Assembly (NCBI RefSeq): GCF_008107695.1
Contig: NZ_VIRG01000069.1
Location: 1-64,000, forward strand
Direction: 5' to 3'
Source: Stappia sp. BW2
Lineage (GTDB): Bacteria; Pseudomonadota; Alphaproteobacteria; Rhizobiales; Stappiaceae
Length of the DNA: 64,000 bases
The notes below the pieces were generated by a model that was not told where the DNA came from, did not search any database, and saw nothing but the letters and a program-made list of their open reading frames with translations. Made by a program: the position numbers and the translations under genes. This document shows positions 43,347 to 52,900 of the stretch, in pieces (within the stretch, counting starts at the first letter, position 1; each line of letters starts with the position of its first letter).

Positions 43347-44406
43347 TGAAGCCTCCCGCCAGTTCCAGAGCACCGGCCAGTTCAAGAGCAATCGTGTCGC
43401 GAAGCGATTTCAACGTGATCGCCACAACGGTGACCTTGTCGTAGGCGTCGCCGTCCTCGAAGGACTGGCGCAAGGGGGGCTGCAGCGCTTCCAGAAGACC
43501 GACAGCGTTGCCGAACTCGAAATCGACCGCATTGTAGATCCAGACGAAGTCGTTCGGGGTCAGATCCATGAGATCCAGAGCACCGAGAGCCTCCTGAACG
43601 CCGCGCAGTTCGCCGACGAGGTAAACCACGCTGTTGCCGGAGCGCGAAAACGGAAACCGGGTCGCCTTGGCCTTGTCCTTGCCCGTTCCAAGTGCCGGAA
43701 GAACGTCCTGGTCGCGGGCAATGATCAACCCCGTAACCAGCACATTGAACACGCTTTCCAGCGCTTCCTTTGATGTGTGAAACCGTTCGTTTCCGCCTTC
43801 GGCGGTCAGAAGCACCGCGCTGTATCCGTCCGGGTCCTGCCAGCCTTCCGCGATTTCAGCAGCCATCTCGGCAAGGTTTTCCGAAATCGCCAGCGCATAA
43901 CCGCAAGTGAAGGCCTTGTCCTTGCCCTCCTGTCCCAGCCGAACCGCGCTGTTCTTGTCGAAAGCCAGCAGTTCCAGCGCCGTCAGCCCCTGAACTGCCA
44001 CGCTCTTGTCCTTGAGGGTGCCCGCCGACAGCGCGTCCTTGTCCTCGGAGGCCAGAAGCTTGCGGATCTGGCGCTGCGTGATGCCGCGCGGATCCGGTAG
44101 AAAGGCCAGCCGGCTCAGACGATCGTTGTCGAGCAGCGGACCGAACCGCAAGAAGTGCACATGCGCGAAGTCGCGTACCGTCTCCGAATACGCTGTCTTG
44201 AACGTTTCGACCGATGCCGCGTCCGCAGTGGAGCAGACCGCGCGCACCGCATCCGGAAGCTTTGCCGTGGTTTCTGCAAAGGCGCTGGTCTGCGGCTGAA
44301 TGTAGGTCTCGATCAGATTGTCGAGTTTCGGCTCATAGTCCGTGGCAAACGCAGGCTGGACGGTGACAGCACCAAAGGCAAGAACAGCGAATAGCAAACG
44401 GCGCAT
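43327..44406 (-). CDS. Imelysin-family periplasmic protein, second copy
   Basis: 359 residues with a Sec signal peptide (MRRLLFAVLAFGAVTVQPAFA, then T). The helical imelysin body follows. The family HxxE motif is altered: the position reads GLTALELLAF (TALE) where the other copy in this operon has HAIE. Imelysin-like proteins (EfeO, IrpA, AlgP7) act in periplasmic iron or metal handling. Its ATG overlaps the stop of the di-haem gene by one base. The change suggests a different metal site or a non-binding role. Confidence 0.87.
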   Translation of the reverse strand: MRRLLFAVLAFGAVTVQPAFATDYEPKLDNLIETYIQPQTSAFAETTAKLPDAVRAVCSTADAASVETFKTAYSETVRDFAHVHFLRFGPLLDNDRLSRLAFLPDPRGITQRQIRKLLASEDKDALSAGTLKDKSVAVQGLTALELLAFDKNSAVRLGQEGKDKAFTCGYALAISENLAEMAAEIAEGWQDPDGYSAVLLTAEGGNERFHTSKEALESVFNVLVTGLIIARDQDVLPALGTGKDKAKATRFPFSRSGNSVVYLVGELRGVQEALGALDLMDLTPNDFVWIYNAVDFEFGNAVGLLEALQPPLRQSFEDGDAYDKVTVVAITLKSLRDTIALELAGALELAGGFNALDGD

Positions 44407-45935
44407 CAAAGGGACTCCAGAAAATGTATCAGCGATTGCCGGTCAGAAGGCGAAAGCGCAACAACCGCGTCGCGCGCTTGTCTGGCTTCGCCATCGTGCC
44501 AAAGCACTGCCTCCAGCAGGTTCCGTGCGCGACCGTCGTGCAGGAACCGCGTATGACTGTTGACCGTCTCGGTCAAGCCAATGCCCCACAGCGGCGGCGT
44601 ACGCCACTCCTGGCCACCGGCGTCACCCACCGGTCGGTTGTCGGCAAGGCCGTCTCCCATGTCATGTAACAGGAAATCAGAATAAGGCCAGATCAACTGG
44701 AACCGATGCGCGGGATTTTCCGCCTTCCGGCTGGTGACGAACTTCGGCCGGTGACAGGCCGGACAACCGGCCGCGTAGAAAATCTCCTTGCCCTTCAGCA
44801 CATCGGGATCATCCACGTCCCGGCGCATCGGCACTGCCAGGTTTTCAGAATAGAAGGTGACGAGATCCATCACCGGATCAGGAGCTTCCGAAACGCCGAG
44901 GTTGGCCTGTTCGCCATGCGGCAAGACCCGGCAGGCGGTCTGTGCGTCTGTGCAGTCGCCGTAGTTGTCCGGCATCTCCGGCGTGGAAATGCCGATGTCT
45001 CCGGAAAATGCGGCCGCACTCTGGGCACGGATTGAAGGCTTGGACGCCTTCCAGCCGAAACGACCAAGTGTCAGCGCGCCGGTTTCAGGGTCGCGTACCC
45101 GGCTGACCCTGCCGGAAATACCGTCGCCGTCCGCATCATCCGGATCTGCAAGCGCTTCGATGTCGCCGGGATGGATGGCCTGCACGAGACCGAGGCCGAT
45201 CATGGGCGGCGCCACCCGGGGCGAGATCAGTGTGTCGGGATGCATGTCGCCGTAGCCAAGATCCCGGATCTTGTAGAGAGGCTTTTGCAGCACGGCCGTT
45301 TCGCCACCGGCCATTGGAACCTCGATCTCTTCCAAGTCGATATCGAACCGCCCTTCACCCGCAAGGCCCGTCACGGCAAAGGTCTGGAACTGGCCGCCAT
45401 AGGTCGGTTCCGGAACAAGCATGATGTCCCTGTCGGCCAGCGCCTGGCGCTCTTCGTCGGTTTGAGGCGGAATCGACAGGCGCAGGAACAGCGAAACGGC
45501 GTCTTCGCCCTGCAACGGCGGCCGTCCCCGACCGTCCTTCAGATGACAGCCCTGACACGAGCGCGCGTTATAAAGCGGCCCAAGGCCATCAGAGGCCTGC
45601 GTCGACGAGGGGGAAGAGGCCCAGAGTTTCCTGAACAGGCCATTGCCCACCTTGAAGGTCGCCTGTTCTTCGAACGTCAGATTCGCATTGGACTGGGAAT
45701 AGGCGTCCCGGTTGATCCGCTTTCGGGACGTTCCGGCCCCACCTTGCATGAGCTCGAAGCTTTCCGCGGCTTCGAAGTCGGCCGGAGGGTGCAGAACGCT
45801 TGCGGCCTTGAGCCGGTCTTTTGACGATAAATCATCGCGGTAAGACAGCGTATCGTCTGAAAGGGCGGTGCCTGCAACGAGGCAGAAACACAAAAAGACG
45901 CCTGTCTTGGCGCCCGGTCTGGGGAACAGTCTCAT
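44406..45935 (-). CDS. Di-haem oxidoreductase, DHOR/DUF1111 family
   Basis: 509 residues from the ATG at 45935 (AGGA upstream). A Sec signal peptide is followed by a protein with two c-type haem motifs, CQGCH (in NARSCQGCHLKDG) and CPACH (in AAGCPACHRPKF). This is the layout of the di-haem oxidoreductase family, relatives of MauG-type and bacterial di-haem peroxidases. It acts in the periplasm, probably in redox steps of iron uptake, since it lies between two imelysin genes. It is translationally coupled to the second imelysin. Confidence 0.92.
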   Translation of the reverse strand: MRLFPRPGAKTGVFLCFCLVAGTALSDDTLSYRDDLSSKDRLKAASVLHPPADFEAAESFELMQGGAGTSRKRINRDAYSQSNANLTFEEQATFKVGNGLFRKLWASSPSSTQASDGLGPLYNARSCQGCHLKDGRGRPPLQGEDAVSLFLRLSIPPQTDEERQALADRDIMLVPEPTYGGQFQTFAVTGLAGEGRFDIDLEEIEVPMAGGETAVLQKPLYKIRDLGYGDMHPDTLISPRVAPPMIGLGLVQAIHPGDIEALADPDDADGDGISGRVSRVRDPETGALTLGRFGWKASKPSIRAQSAAAFSGDIGISTPEMPDNYGDCTDAQTACRVLPHGEQANLGVSEAPDPVMDLVTFYSENLAVPMRRDVDDPDVLKGKEIFYAAGCPACHRPKFVTSRKAENPAHRFQLIWPYSDFLLHDMGDGLADNRPVGDAGGQEWRTPPLWGIGLTETVNSHTRFLHDGRARNLLEAVLWHDGEARQARDAVVALSPSDRQSLIHFLESL

Positions 45936-46016
45936 ATTCGCATCCTGACTTTTATCCGCGAGCCCCAATTCGCAGAAAAGCTGTCAGGCGGCCAAAGCCG
46001 CCCGACGATTGTTTGA

Positions 46017-47279
46017 TTATTCGAAAACGGAACCTGGATTGTCCAGGCTGTCGGAGCCTTCGAACGCGATACCGTCGAGGTCAAGCACCTTCACGACACG
46101 TTCAATGGAAGCAGTCTGGTCGACCAGGGCATCCACGGCTGCCTGCACGACGGCGTTGCCCTCTTCGTTGTCTTCGCCAATCATCTGGTCATAGGCTTCA
46201 CCGCCTTCGGCCCGTGCCTTCATGGCTTCGAAAGCCGCCAGCGTGGCGTCGAGTTTCGTCTTCATTTCCTTGGCCAGCGCCGGATCCTTTTCCGCCACCA
46301 GATCGGCCAGGGACGCACCGGACACATCGTTGCCGACCGGGCTCTCGTAAGACCCGAAATAGACGTTCCGGATACCGACAACATCGTTGTAGTGCGACAT
46401 GTGGGTGTTGTCGGAGAAGCAGTCATGCTCTTCTTCCGGATCATGCAGCATGAGCCCAAGCTTGATGCGCTCGCCAGCCAGCTCACCGTAGGAAAGAGAG
46501 CCCATACCGGTCAGGATGGTGGCCAGCCCACCGGCCTCGCCCTTGCTGGCCAGTTCCTCGCGAGCAGCTCCGTCCGGAGCCCAGGCAGCGGCCATTTCAC
46601 CAAGATCGGAAATCAGCAGATCGGTTGCGGCCTGCAGATACTGGATGCGGCGTTCGCAGTTGCCGCCGGTGCAATTGGCCGGATCGAAGTCGGTCGCCGG
46701 CCGGTTGCCCGCACCGGCATCGGTGCCGTTGAGGTCCTGACCCCACAGCAGAAATTCGATGGCGTGATAACCGGTGGCCACATTCGTTTCCACTTCACCG
46801 GCTTCCTGCAGCGTATCAGCAAGAAGGTCTGGCGTGATTTCGGTGGCATCGATGGTTTCACCGCCCACCTTGAGCGACGGATTGGCAATCACGTTGGCGA
46901 CGTAGAGGTCGTTTTCTTCCGATTCATCGCCATAAGACGTATCGACATAGTCGATGAGGCCTTCATCGAGCGGCCAGGCGTTCACCTTGCCTTCCCAGTC
47001 GTCGACAATGGCATTGCCGAACCGGTAGGCTTCGGTCTGCTGATAGGGAACGCGCGCTTCCTTCCAGGCGGCGCGCGCCGCTTCCAGGTTTGCTTCGGTC
47101 GGCTCGGCCACCAGCTTGTCGATGGCGGTCTTGAGCGTCTTCGCCGTTGCCAGCGAGTCCGCATATTCTACCTGTGCGATGTCGCCGTAGGTCGACAGGA
47201 TATCGGAAGGCGTCGCGGCCAGTGCCGGTGTGACGAAAAGAGCGGAAGCCGCCAGAAGGCCAAGCTTGAAAGTATTCAT
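46017..47279 (-). CDS. Imelysin-family iron-regulated protein (IrpA-like)
   Basis: 420 residues from the ATG at 47279. A Sec signal peptide (MNTFKLGLLAASALFVTPALA) is followed by a helical imelysin domain with the HxxE motif in TGYHAIEFLLWGQD. Two Cys sit close together (DPANCTGGNCERR) and HDCFSDNTH holds a third. IrpA-like proteins are made under iron limitation and are thought to bind iron in the periplasm. It is the first gene of the four-gene unit, preceded by an Irr/ICE-like box. Confidence 0.91.
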   Translation of the reverse strand: MNTFKLGLLAASALFVTPALAATPSDILSTYGDIAQVEYADSLATAKTLKTAIDKLVAEPTEANLEAARAAWKEARVPYQQTEAYRFGNAIVDDWEGKVNAWPLDEGLIDYVDTSYGDESEENDLYVANVIANPSLKVGGETIDATEITPDLLADTLQEAGEVETNVATGYHAIEFLLWGQDLNGTDAGAGNRPATDFDPANCTGGNCERRIQYLQAATDLLISDLGEMAAAWAPDGAAREELASKGEAGGLATILTGMGSLSYGELAGERIKLGLMLHDPEEEHDCFSDNTHMSHYNDVVGIRNVYFGSYESPVGNDVSGASLADLVAEKDPALAKEMKTKLDATLAAFEAMKARAEGGEAYDQMIGEDNEEGNAVVQAAVDALVDQTASIERVVKVLDLDGIAFEGSDSLDNPGSVFE

Positions 47280-47587
47280 AGATCCATCCCGTAAACTGTG
47301 CCGCCCCCGGTGCGCATGGACCTGCCCTGGGCGAAACCCGAATGATTTTGCGACGTGTAACCACGTCCAACATGGAGATGGAAAACATTTCATGAGGCAG
47401 AAAGTCAAGTTATAATTCCAAAAAAATCAATAGTTTAGAACAATTCCAAAAAGTTGACTTGGAAATGCCGGATTTTCTTCCCATGTCCGGAGGCCGAATG
47501 CCGACAACAACCCTTTGATGGAAAAGAGGGAATGGTATAGCAATAAAATGGGCCTGTTTGGGGGGCCATGCAACAGGAATGACAGAC
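47280..47587. promoter_or_regulatory. Divergent promoter region, iron operon / TerB gene
   Basis: About 300 bases between the iron operon (minus) and the TerB-like gene (plus). It is AT-rich around 47400-47460, with the iron control element at 47434-47450 and a TTGACTT copy and its inverted AAGTCAA partner at its edges. No gene is seen. Confidence 0.5.
47434..47450. promoter_or_regulatory. Irr/ICE-like iron control element
   Basis: TTTAGAACAATTCCAAA matches the rhizobial iron control element (TTTAGAA-N3-TTCTAAA) with one mismatch in the right arm. It lies about 155 bases upstream of the IrpA-like gene. Irr, a haem-responsive Fur relative, is the expected regulator, so the operon should respond to iron or haem status. 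Confidence 0.65.
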
Positions 47588-48064
47588 ATGCTCAATGCGC
47601 TGAAAAGCTTTGTCCGGGAACTCACCTTAGGCGACAGCGGAGAAAAGACCTTCGCCGAAGACGACAAGCGTCTGGCCGCCGCGGCCCTGCTTTTTCACCT
47701 GATCGATATTGACGGCGTGATCGAGGAAAGCGAAAGCGCGAAGCTGCGCGAAATCCTTCGCAGCCATTATGATCTTTCAGACAAAGAGACCACCGAACTG
47801 ATTGCCGCTGCCAAGCAGCGCGACGAGGAAGCGGTCGATCTTTACGGCTTTACCTCGGTACTGAAACGCACCACCGATGAGGAAGAGCGCCTCGGCATTG
47901 TCGAGATGATGTGGGAAATCGTTTATGCCGACGGCCACGTCCACGAGTTTGAGGACAACACCATCTGGCGGGTCGCCGAACTTCTGGGCGTCTCCACGCG
48001 CGACCGGATGAACTTGCGTCACAAGGTTGCCCAGACGGCTCCGGAAACCCACGAAGGCGACTGA
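47588..48064 (+). CDS. TerB-family protein
   Basis: 158 residues from the ATG at 47588, with AGGA nine bases upstream; ATG at 47579 is an alternative. The all-helical TerB pattern is clear: RLAAAALLFHLIDIDGVIEESE and a second copy-like MMWEIVYADGHVHEFEDNTIWRVAELLGV, each with acidic residues that could bind metal. Despite the tellurite name, most relatives have no proven resistance role. It is followed by a glutamine amidotransferase gene 34 bases on. Confidence 0.87.
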   Translation: MLNALKSFVRELTLGDSGEKTFAEDDKRLAAAALLFHLIDIDGVIEESESAKLREILRSHYDLSDKETTELIAAAKQRDEEAVDLYGFTSVLKRTTDEEERLGIVEMMWEIVYADGHVHEFEDNTIWRVAELLGVSTRDRMNLRHKVAQTAPETHEGD

Positions 48065-48098
48065 CCGCCCATGCTATAATCAGCAGGGATGCGCATTT

Positions 48099-48914
48099 AT
48101 GCAGGATGATGAGGCAACGGGACTCGATTTTCACACCGACCTGCCTCATATTAAGTCCATGCTTTTTCAGTCCGATCCCTTGAAGAACCGACCGAAAGTT
48201 CTGATTGTCCTGCATCAGGAGCATTCCTCGCCCGGGCGGGTGGGTCTTGAGCTTGTAAAGCGCGGCTTCGCGCTCGACATTCGCAAGCCACGGTTCGGCG
48301 ACCTGTTGCCCGACACGATGGAAAATCATGCCGGCGCCGTTATCTTCGGCGGCCCGATGAGTGCCAACGACCCGGATGCCTTCCTCCAGAAGGAAATCGA
48401 CTGGATCGGCATACCGCTTGCCGAAGGCAAACCCTTTCTCGGCATTTGCCTTGGCGCCCAGATGATGGTCAAGCATATGGGCGGCACGGTTTCCGGCCAC
48501 CAGGAAAGTCTGGTGGAGATCGGTTACTACCCCCTGCAGCCGACCGAAGCCGGCAAATCCCTGATGGACTGGCCGAAAAAGGTCTATCAGTGGCATCGGG
48601 AAGGTTTTGACCTGCCCCGTGGTGCCGATCTGCTGGCGTCCGGACCGACTTACCCCAACCAGGCGATCCGCGTCGGCTCTTGCGCCTACGGTATTCAGTT
48701 TCACCCGGAACTGACCCACCAGATGATGGTCCGCTGGACGACCAAGGGCGCACCGCGCATGGAATTGCCCGGCGCACAGAAACGCCGAGATCATTTCGCC
48801 GGCCGCTTCGTCTACGATCCCGCCGTCAGAAAATGGCTCGACCGCTTTCTGAACCTCTGGATCGGCACGGCCGCCGCTCCGGTGCGCCATGATGTGATGA
48901 AGGCTGCGGAATAG
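48099..48914 (+). CDS. Class I glutamine amidotransferase
   Basis: 271 residues from the ATG at 48099; an internal ATG at 48159 is also possible. The GATase fold has the nucleophile Cys in FLGICLGAQMM and the His of GIQFHPE, with a later acidic residue to complete the triad. It resembles GMP-synthase-like stand-alone amidotransferases, which release ammonia from glutamine or hydrolyse gamma-glutamyl compounds. The partner or substrate is unknown. Confidence 0.88.
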   Translation: MQDDEATGLDFHTDLPHIKSMLFQSDPLKNRPKVLIVLHQEHSSPGRVGLELVKRGFALDIRKPRFGDLLPDTMENHAGAVIFGGPMSANDPDAFLQKEIDWIGIPLAEGKPFLGICLGAQMMVKHMGGTVSGHQESLVEIGYYPLQPTEAGKSLMDWPKKVYQWHREGFDLPRGADLLASGPTYPNQAIRVGSCAYGIQFHPELTHQMMVRWTTKGAPRMELPGAQKRRDHFAGRFVYDPAVRKWLDRFLNLWIGTAAAPVRHDVMKAAE

Positions 48915-49009
48915 CGCGCCTCGCTTTTACGGCCGACGACCTCCCGCTGCTGACAGCAGCCCTCCGCTTCGCATATCCGAATTTCACCTGAACCTGTCCG
49001 GAACAACCG

Positions 49010-49525
49010 ATGACTGTTTTTGTCGCCCTGCTGCAGGCCGTGAATGTCGGCGGAACCGGCAAGCTGCCGATGGCGGATTTGCGGTCAATGGCCGAAAACA
49101 TCGGCCTTCAGAACGCTGCCACCTATATCCAGAGCGGTAATCTCGTTTTCGAAACCGACATGACGGCGGTGGATGTTCTGGACCGGCTGACAGAAGCCCT
49201 TACCAGCTACTTCGGCAAGACGCCCGGCGTCGTTCTCAGAAGCCTCTCCGAGCTGGAAAGCCTTCACGCGCAAATGCCGTTTCCGGACGCAGAACCAAAC
49301 CGCGTTCTGGTGACCTTTCTTGCCAAAGACGCGCCGTCCGATGCGCTGGACGCCATGGTGGCACCTGATGGCGAGGAAGCCGTCGTTCTAGGCCGTGAAA
49401 TCGTCGTCCACTATCCCAACGGCTCGGGCCGCTCCAAACTGAAACTCCCCGCGCTGAAGCAGGGCACGGCCCGAAACCTCAACACCGTCCGCAAACTGCT
49501 GGATCTGGCACGGGAACGGGTGTGA
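49010..49525 (+). CDS. DUF1697 protein
   Basis: 171 residues beginning MTVFVALLQAVNVGGTGKLPMADLR, the standard DUF1697 start, with the AATYIQSGNLVFET motif after it. The family forms a ferredoxin-like fold of unknown function, usually encoded singly. It follows the amidotransferase by 95 bases on the same strand and may share its transcript. Confidence 0.92.
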   Translation: MTVFVALLQAVNVGGTGKLPMADLRSMAENIGLQNAATYIQSGNLVFETDMTAVDVLDRLTEALTSYFGKTPGVVLRSLSELESLHAQMPFPDAEPNRVLVTFLAKDAPSDALDAMVAPDGEEAVVLGREIVVHYPNGSGRSKLKLPALKQGTARNLNTVRKLLDLARERV

Positions 49526-49938
49526 GGCATGATATGGAACGCCGGGGATCGCCATTTGTTACCCCGCACGCATATACGCGGGAAATGCTAGCGACGCCTT
49601 GGGAAACGACGGGGCCGCATCCAAATTATCCTTGCCCGGGCGTCATGGGTCCCGGGTCTGCGCTACGCTTCGCCCGGGATGACAAGTGGTATCTGCGGCC
49701 TTTCAAAGAGCGCGGCAAGAGATTGCCCAAATGCCGTCTCCCGCCACCTCCACCGTCATTCCGGACAAGTGCAGCATCTCTGCACGCCGATCCGGAATCC
49801 AGATATCAGCGTGAGCGCAGCGAACACCCGATTTAGAATAGGGCCGCGTTTGCAACACTGATCATGTTCGGGTTCCGGACCTGCGTTCGGCTGCAGCCTC
49901 ACGTGTCCGGAATGACCGGCGACAAGGAAACAAAAAAA
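49526..49938. repeat. Mosaic palindromic intergenic repeats
   Basis: No gene. At least two palindromic elements lie here. Element 1 (49641-49683) begins CGTCAT and ends ATGAC around paired CCCGGG blocks. Element 2 (49754-49916) is bounded by 13-base inverted copies of GTCATTCCGGACA, with inner TCCGGAAT inverted copies. They look like dispersed extragenic palindromic units, which usually occur in many copies per genome. Confidence 0.65.
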
Positions 49939-49966
49939 CCGCCCGGAATGGCTCCGGGCGGCTTTT
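49939..49966 (-). terminator. Rho-independent terminator of pyc
   Basis: CCGCCCGGA and TCCGGGCGG form a perfect nine-pair stem with a five-base loop. Read on the minus strand it is followed by seven T residues, directly after the pyruvate carboxylase stop. The plus-strand side has a shorter T-run (CTTTT), so it may work both ways. Confidence 0.88.
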
Positions 49967-49988
49967 AGCCAATGCTATCGCCTGCGTC

Positions 49989-52900
49989 CTAGCTTTCGAA
50001 GACCACCAGAAGATCCTTGGCGTCGATCTGGGACCCCGTCGAAACCAGGACTTCCTTGATCTTGCCGTCGCGTTCGGCGTGGAGCGCGGTTTCCATTTTC
50101 ATGGCCTCGATGGAGACCAGCACATCGCCTGCGGTCACGTCCTGTCCGGCGGTGATCGCAACGGTGGAGATCACGCCCGGCATCGGCGCGCCGACATGGG
50201 CGGTGTTGCCGTCCTCGGCCTTGCGCATCGTGGCAGCGCCGGTGGCGCCGTGGGCGCGGTCCGGCACCTTGATGATGCGCGGCTGGCCGTTGAGCTCGAA
50301 GAAGACCTTCTTCTCGCCCTTTACGTCGGTTTCGCCGATTGCCTGACAGCGGATCACCAGCGTCTTTCCCGCTTCCAGATCGACGGAGATCTCATCGCCC
50401 GGCTCCAGACCATAGAAGTAGACCGGGGTCGGCAAGACGGACGTCGGACCGTATTGCTGCTGGGCCTTTTCGAAGTCCGTGAACACCTTCGGATACATCA
50501 GATAGGAGGCAAGCTCGGTATTGCTGACGTCCTGGCCGGTCTTCTCGGAAACAGCTTTGCGCTCCGCATCCAGATCGGCATCTTTCAGCAGCGAGCCGGG
50601 ACGAACGGTAATCGGGGCCTCGCCCTTCAGCACCTTTTTCTGAAGCGCTTCCGGCCATCCGCCGGGAGACTGGCCGAGGTCGCCATGAAGCATGTTGACG
50701 ACGCTATCGGGGAACGCCACGTCCTTGGCCGGGTCCTTCACCTCTTCCACGCTCAGCCCCTGGCTGACCATCATCAGCGCCATGTCGCCAACAACCTTGG
50801 AGGACGGCGTCACCTTGACGATATCGCCGAACATCATGTTGACGTCGGCATAGGCCTGCGCCACCTCGTGCCAGCGGGTTTCCAGACCAAGCGAACGGGC
50901 CTGTTCCTTGAGGTTGGTAAACTGGCCGCCCGGCATTTCGTGCAGATAGACCTCCGACGCACCGAAGCGCAGGTCGCTTTCGAAGGCCCGGTACTGGGTG
51001 CGCACGGCTTCCCAGTAGAACGAGATCTGGCGGATCGTCTTGGCGTCAAAACCTGTATCGCGCTCAGACCCGCGCAAGGCTTCCACGATCGAGCCGAGGC
51101 ACGGCTGAGACGTCAGGCCGGACAGCGCGTCCATGGCCGCATCCACCGCATCGGCACCCGCTTCGACCGCCGCCAGAACAGTGGCCGCGGCAATGCCCGA
51201 TGTATCGTGCGTGTGGAAATGGATCGGCAGGTCGACTTCCTGTTTCAACGTCCGGATCAGAACCCTGGCGGCTTCCGGCTTCAGGAGGCCGGCCATGTCC
51301 TTGAGGCCGAGGATATGCGCACCGGCAGCTTCCAGTTCCTTGGCAAGGCCGACATAATACTTGAGGTCGTATTTCGGCCGCGCACTGTCCAGCATGTCGC
51401 CGGTGTAACACAGCACCCCTTCACACAGCTTGCCCGCTTCCTGAACCGCGTCCATGGAAACGCGCATGTTCTCCACCCAGTTGAGGCAGTCAAACACGCG
51501 GAAGAGGTCAATGCCGTTTTTCGCAGCTTCCGCGACGAAATACTTGACCACATTGTCCGGATAGTTGGTGTAGCCGACACCGTTGGAGCCCCGCAGCAGC
51601 ATCTGCAGCAGGATGTTCGGCGCCTTTTCGCGGATCTTGTGCAGACGCTCCCACGGGCTTTCGGTCAGAAAGCGCATGGCGACGTCGAAGGTCGCCCCAC
51701 CCCAGCATTCCAGCGAGAACAGGCTGGGCAGGCCGGCTGCATAGGCGTCCGCGATGCTGACGATGTCGTGGGTACGCATGCGGGTTGCCAGCAGCGACTG
51801 GTGCGCGTCGCGCATGGTCGTGTCGGTCACCAGCGTCCGTTTCTGGTCCTTCATCCAGCCGGCAAAGCCCTTCGGCCCCAGGTCGTCCAGCAACTGGCGT
51901 GTGCCGGAGGGCTTGTCATCGCCGAAAATCGGGATGACCGGCGCTGCCACATCCTTCGGGGGACGCGCGCGGTTCTTTGTTTCCGGGTGCCCGTTTACAG
52001 ACACATCGGCGACATAGGTCAGGAGCTTGGTCGCCCGGTCCTGCCGCTTGGTCTGCTCGAACAGGGCAGGTGTCTCGTCGATGAAACGGGTCGTGTAGTT
52101 ATTCGCCTGAAAGTCGGCGTGGGTGATGATGTTCTCCAGGAACACCAGGTTGGTGGCCACACCGCGGATACGGAATTCGCGCAAGGCGCGGTCCATGCGC
52201 TTGCGGGCATCTTCCGCTGTCGGGGCCCAGGCCGTGACCTTTTCCAGAAGCGGATCGTAGAAGCGGGTGATGACCGCACCGGAATACGCCGTACCGCCGT
52301 CCAGGCGGATGCCGAAGCCGGTCGCCCCGCGATAGGCGGTGATGCGGCCGTAATCCGGAATGAAGTTCTGCTCCGGGTCTTCGGTCGTGATACGGCACTG
52401 CAGGGCATGGCCGTGAAGTTGGATCTGGTCCTGGGAGGGAACGCCGCTTTCCGGCGTGCCGATCTTCTCGCCTTCGCAGATCTTGATCTGCGCCTGGACG
52501 ATATCGATACCGGTGACCTCTTCCGTCACCGTGTGTTCCACCTGCACCCGCGGGTTTACCTCGATGAAGTAGACCTCACCGGTGTCGGCATCCATCAGAA
52601 ATTCAACCGTTCCGGCACCGCGATAGTTCACCGCCCGGCCGATTTTCAGTCCGTATTCACAAAGCTCCGCCCGCTTTTCTGCCGACAGATACGGAGCGGG
52701 AGCGCGCTCGACCACTTTCTGGTGGCGGCGCTGAATGGAACAATCGCGCTCGAACAGATGAACCACGTTCTTGCCGTCGCCCAGGATCTGCACCTCGACG
52801 TGGCGTGCCCGCTGAACCAGCTTCTCCAGATAGATCTCGTCCTTGCCGAAAGCCGCCATGGCTTCGCGCTTGGCCGCCAGAACTTCCTTGGCCAGGGTCG

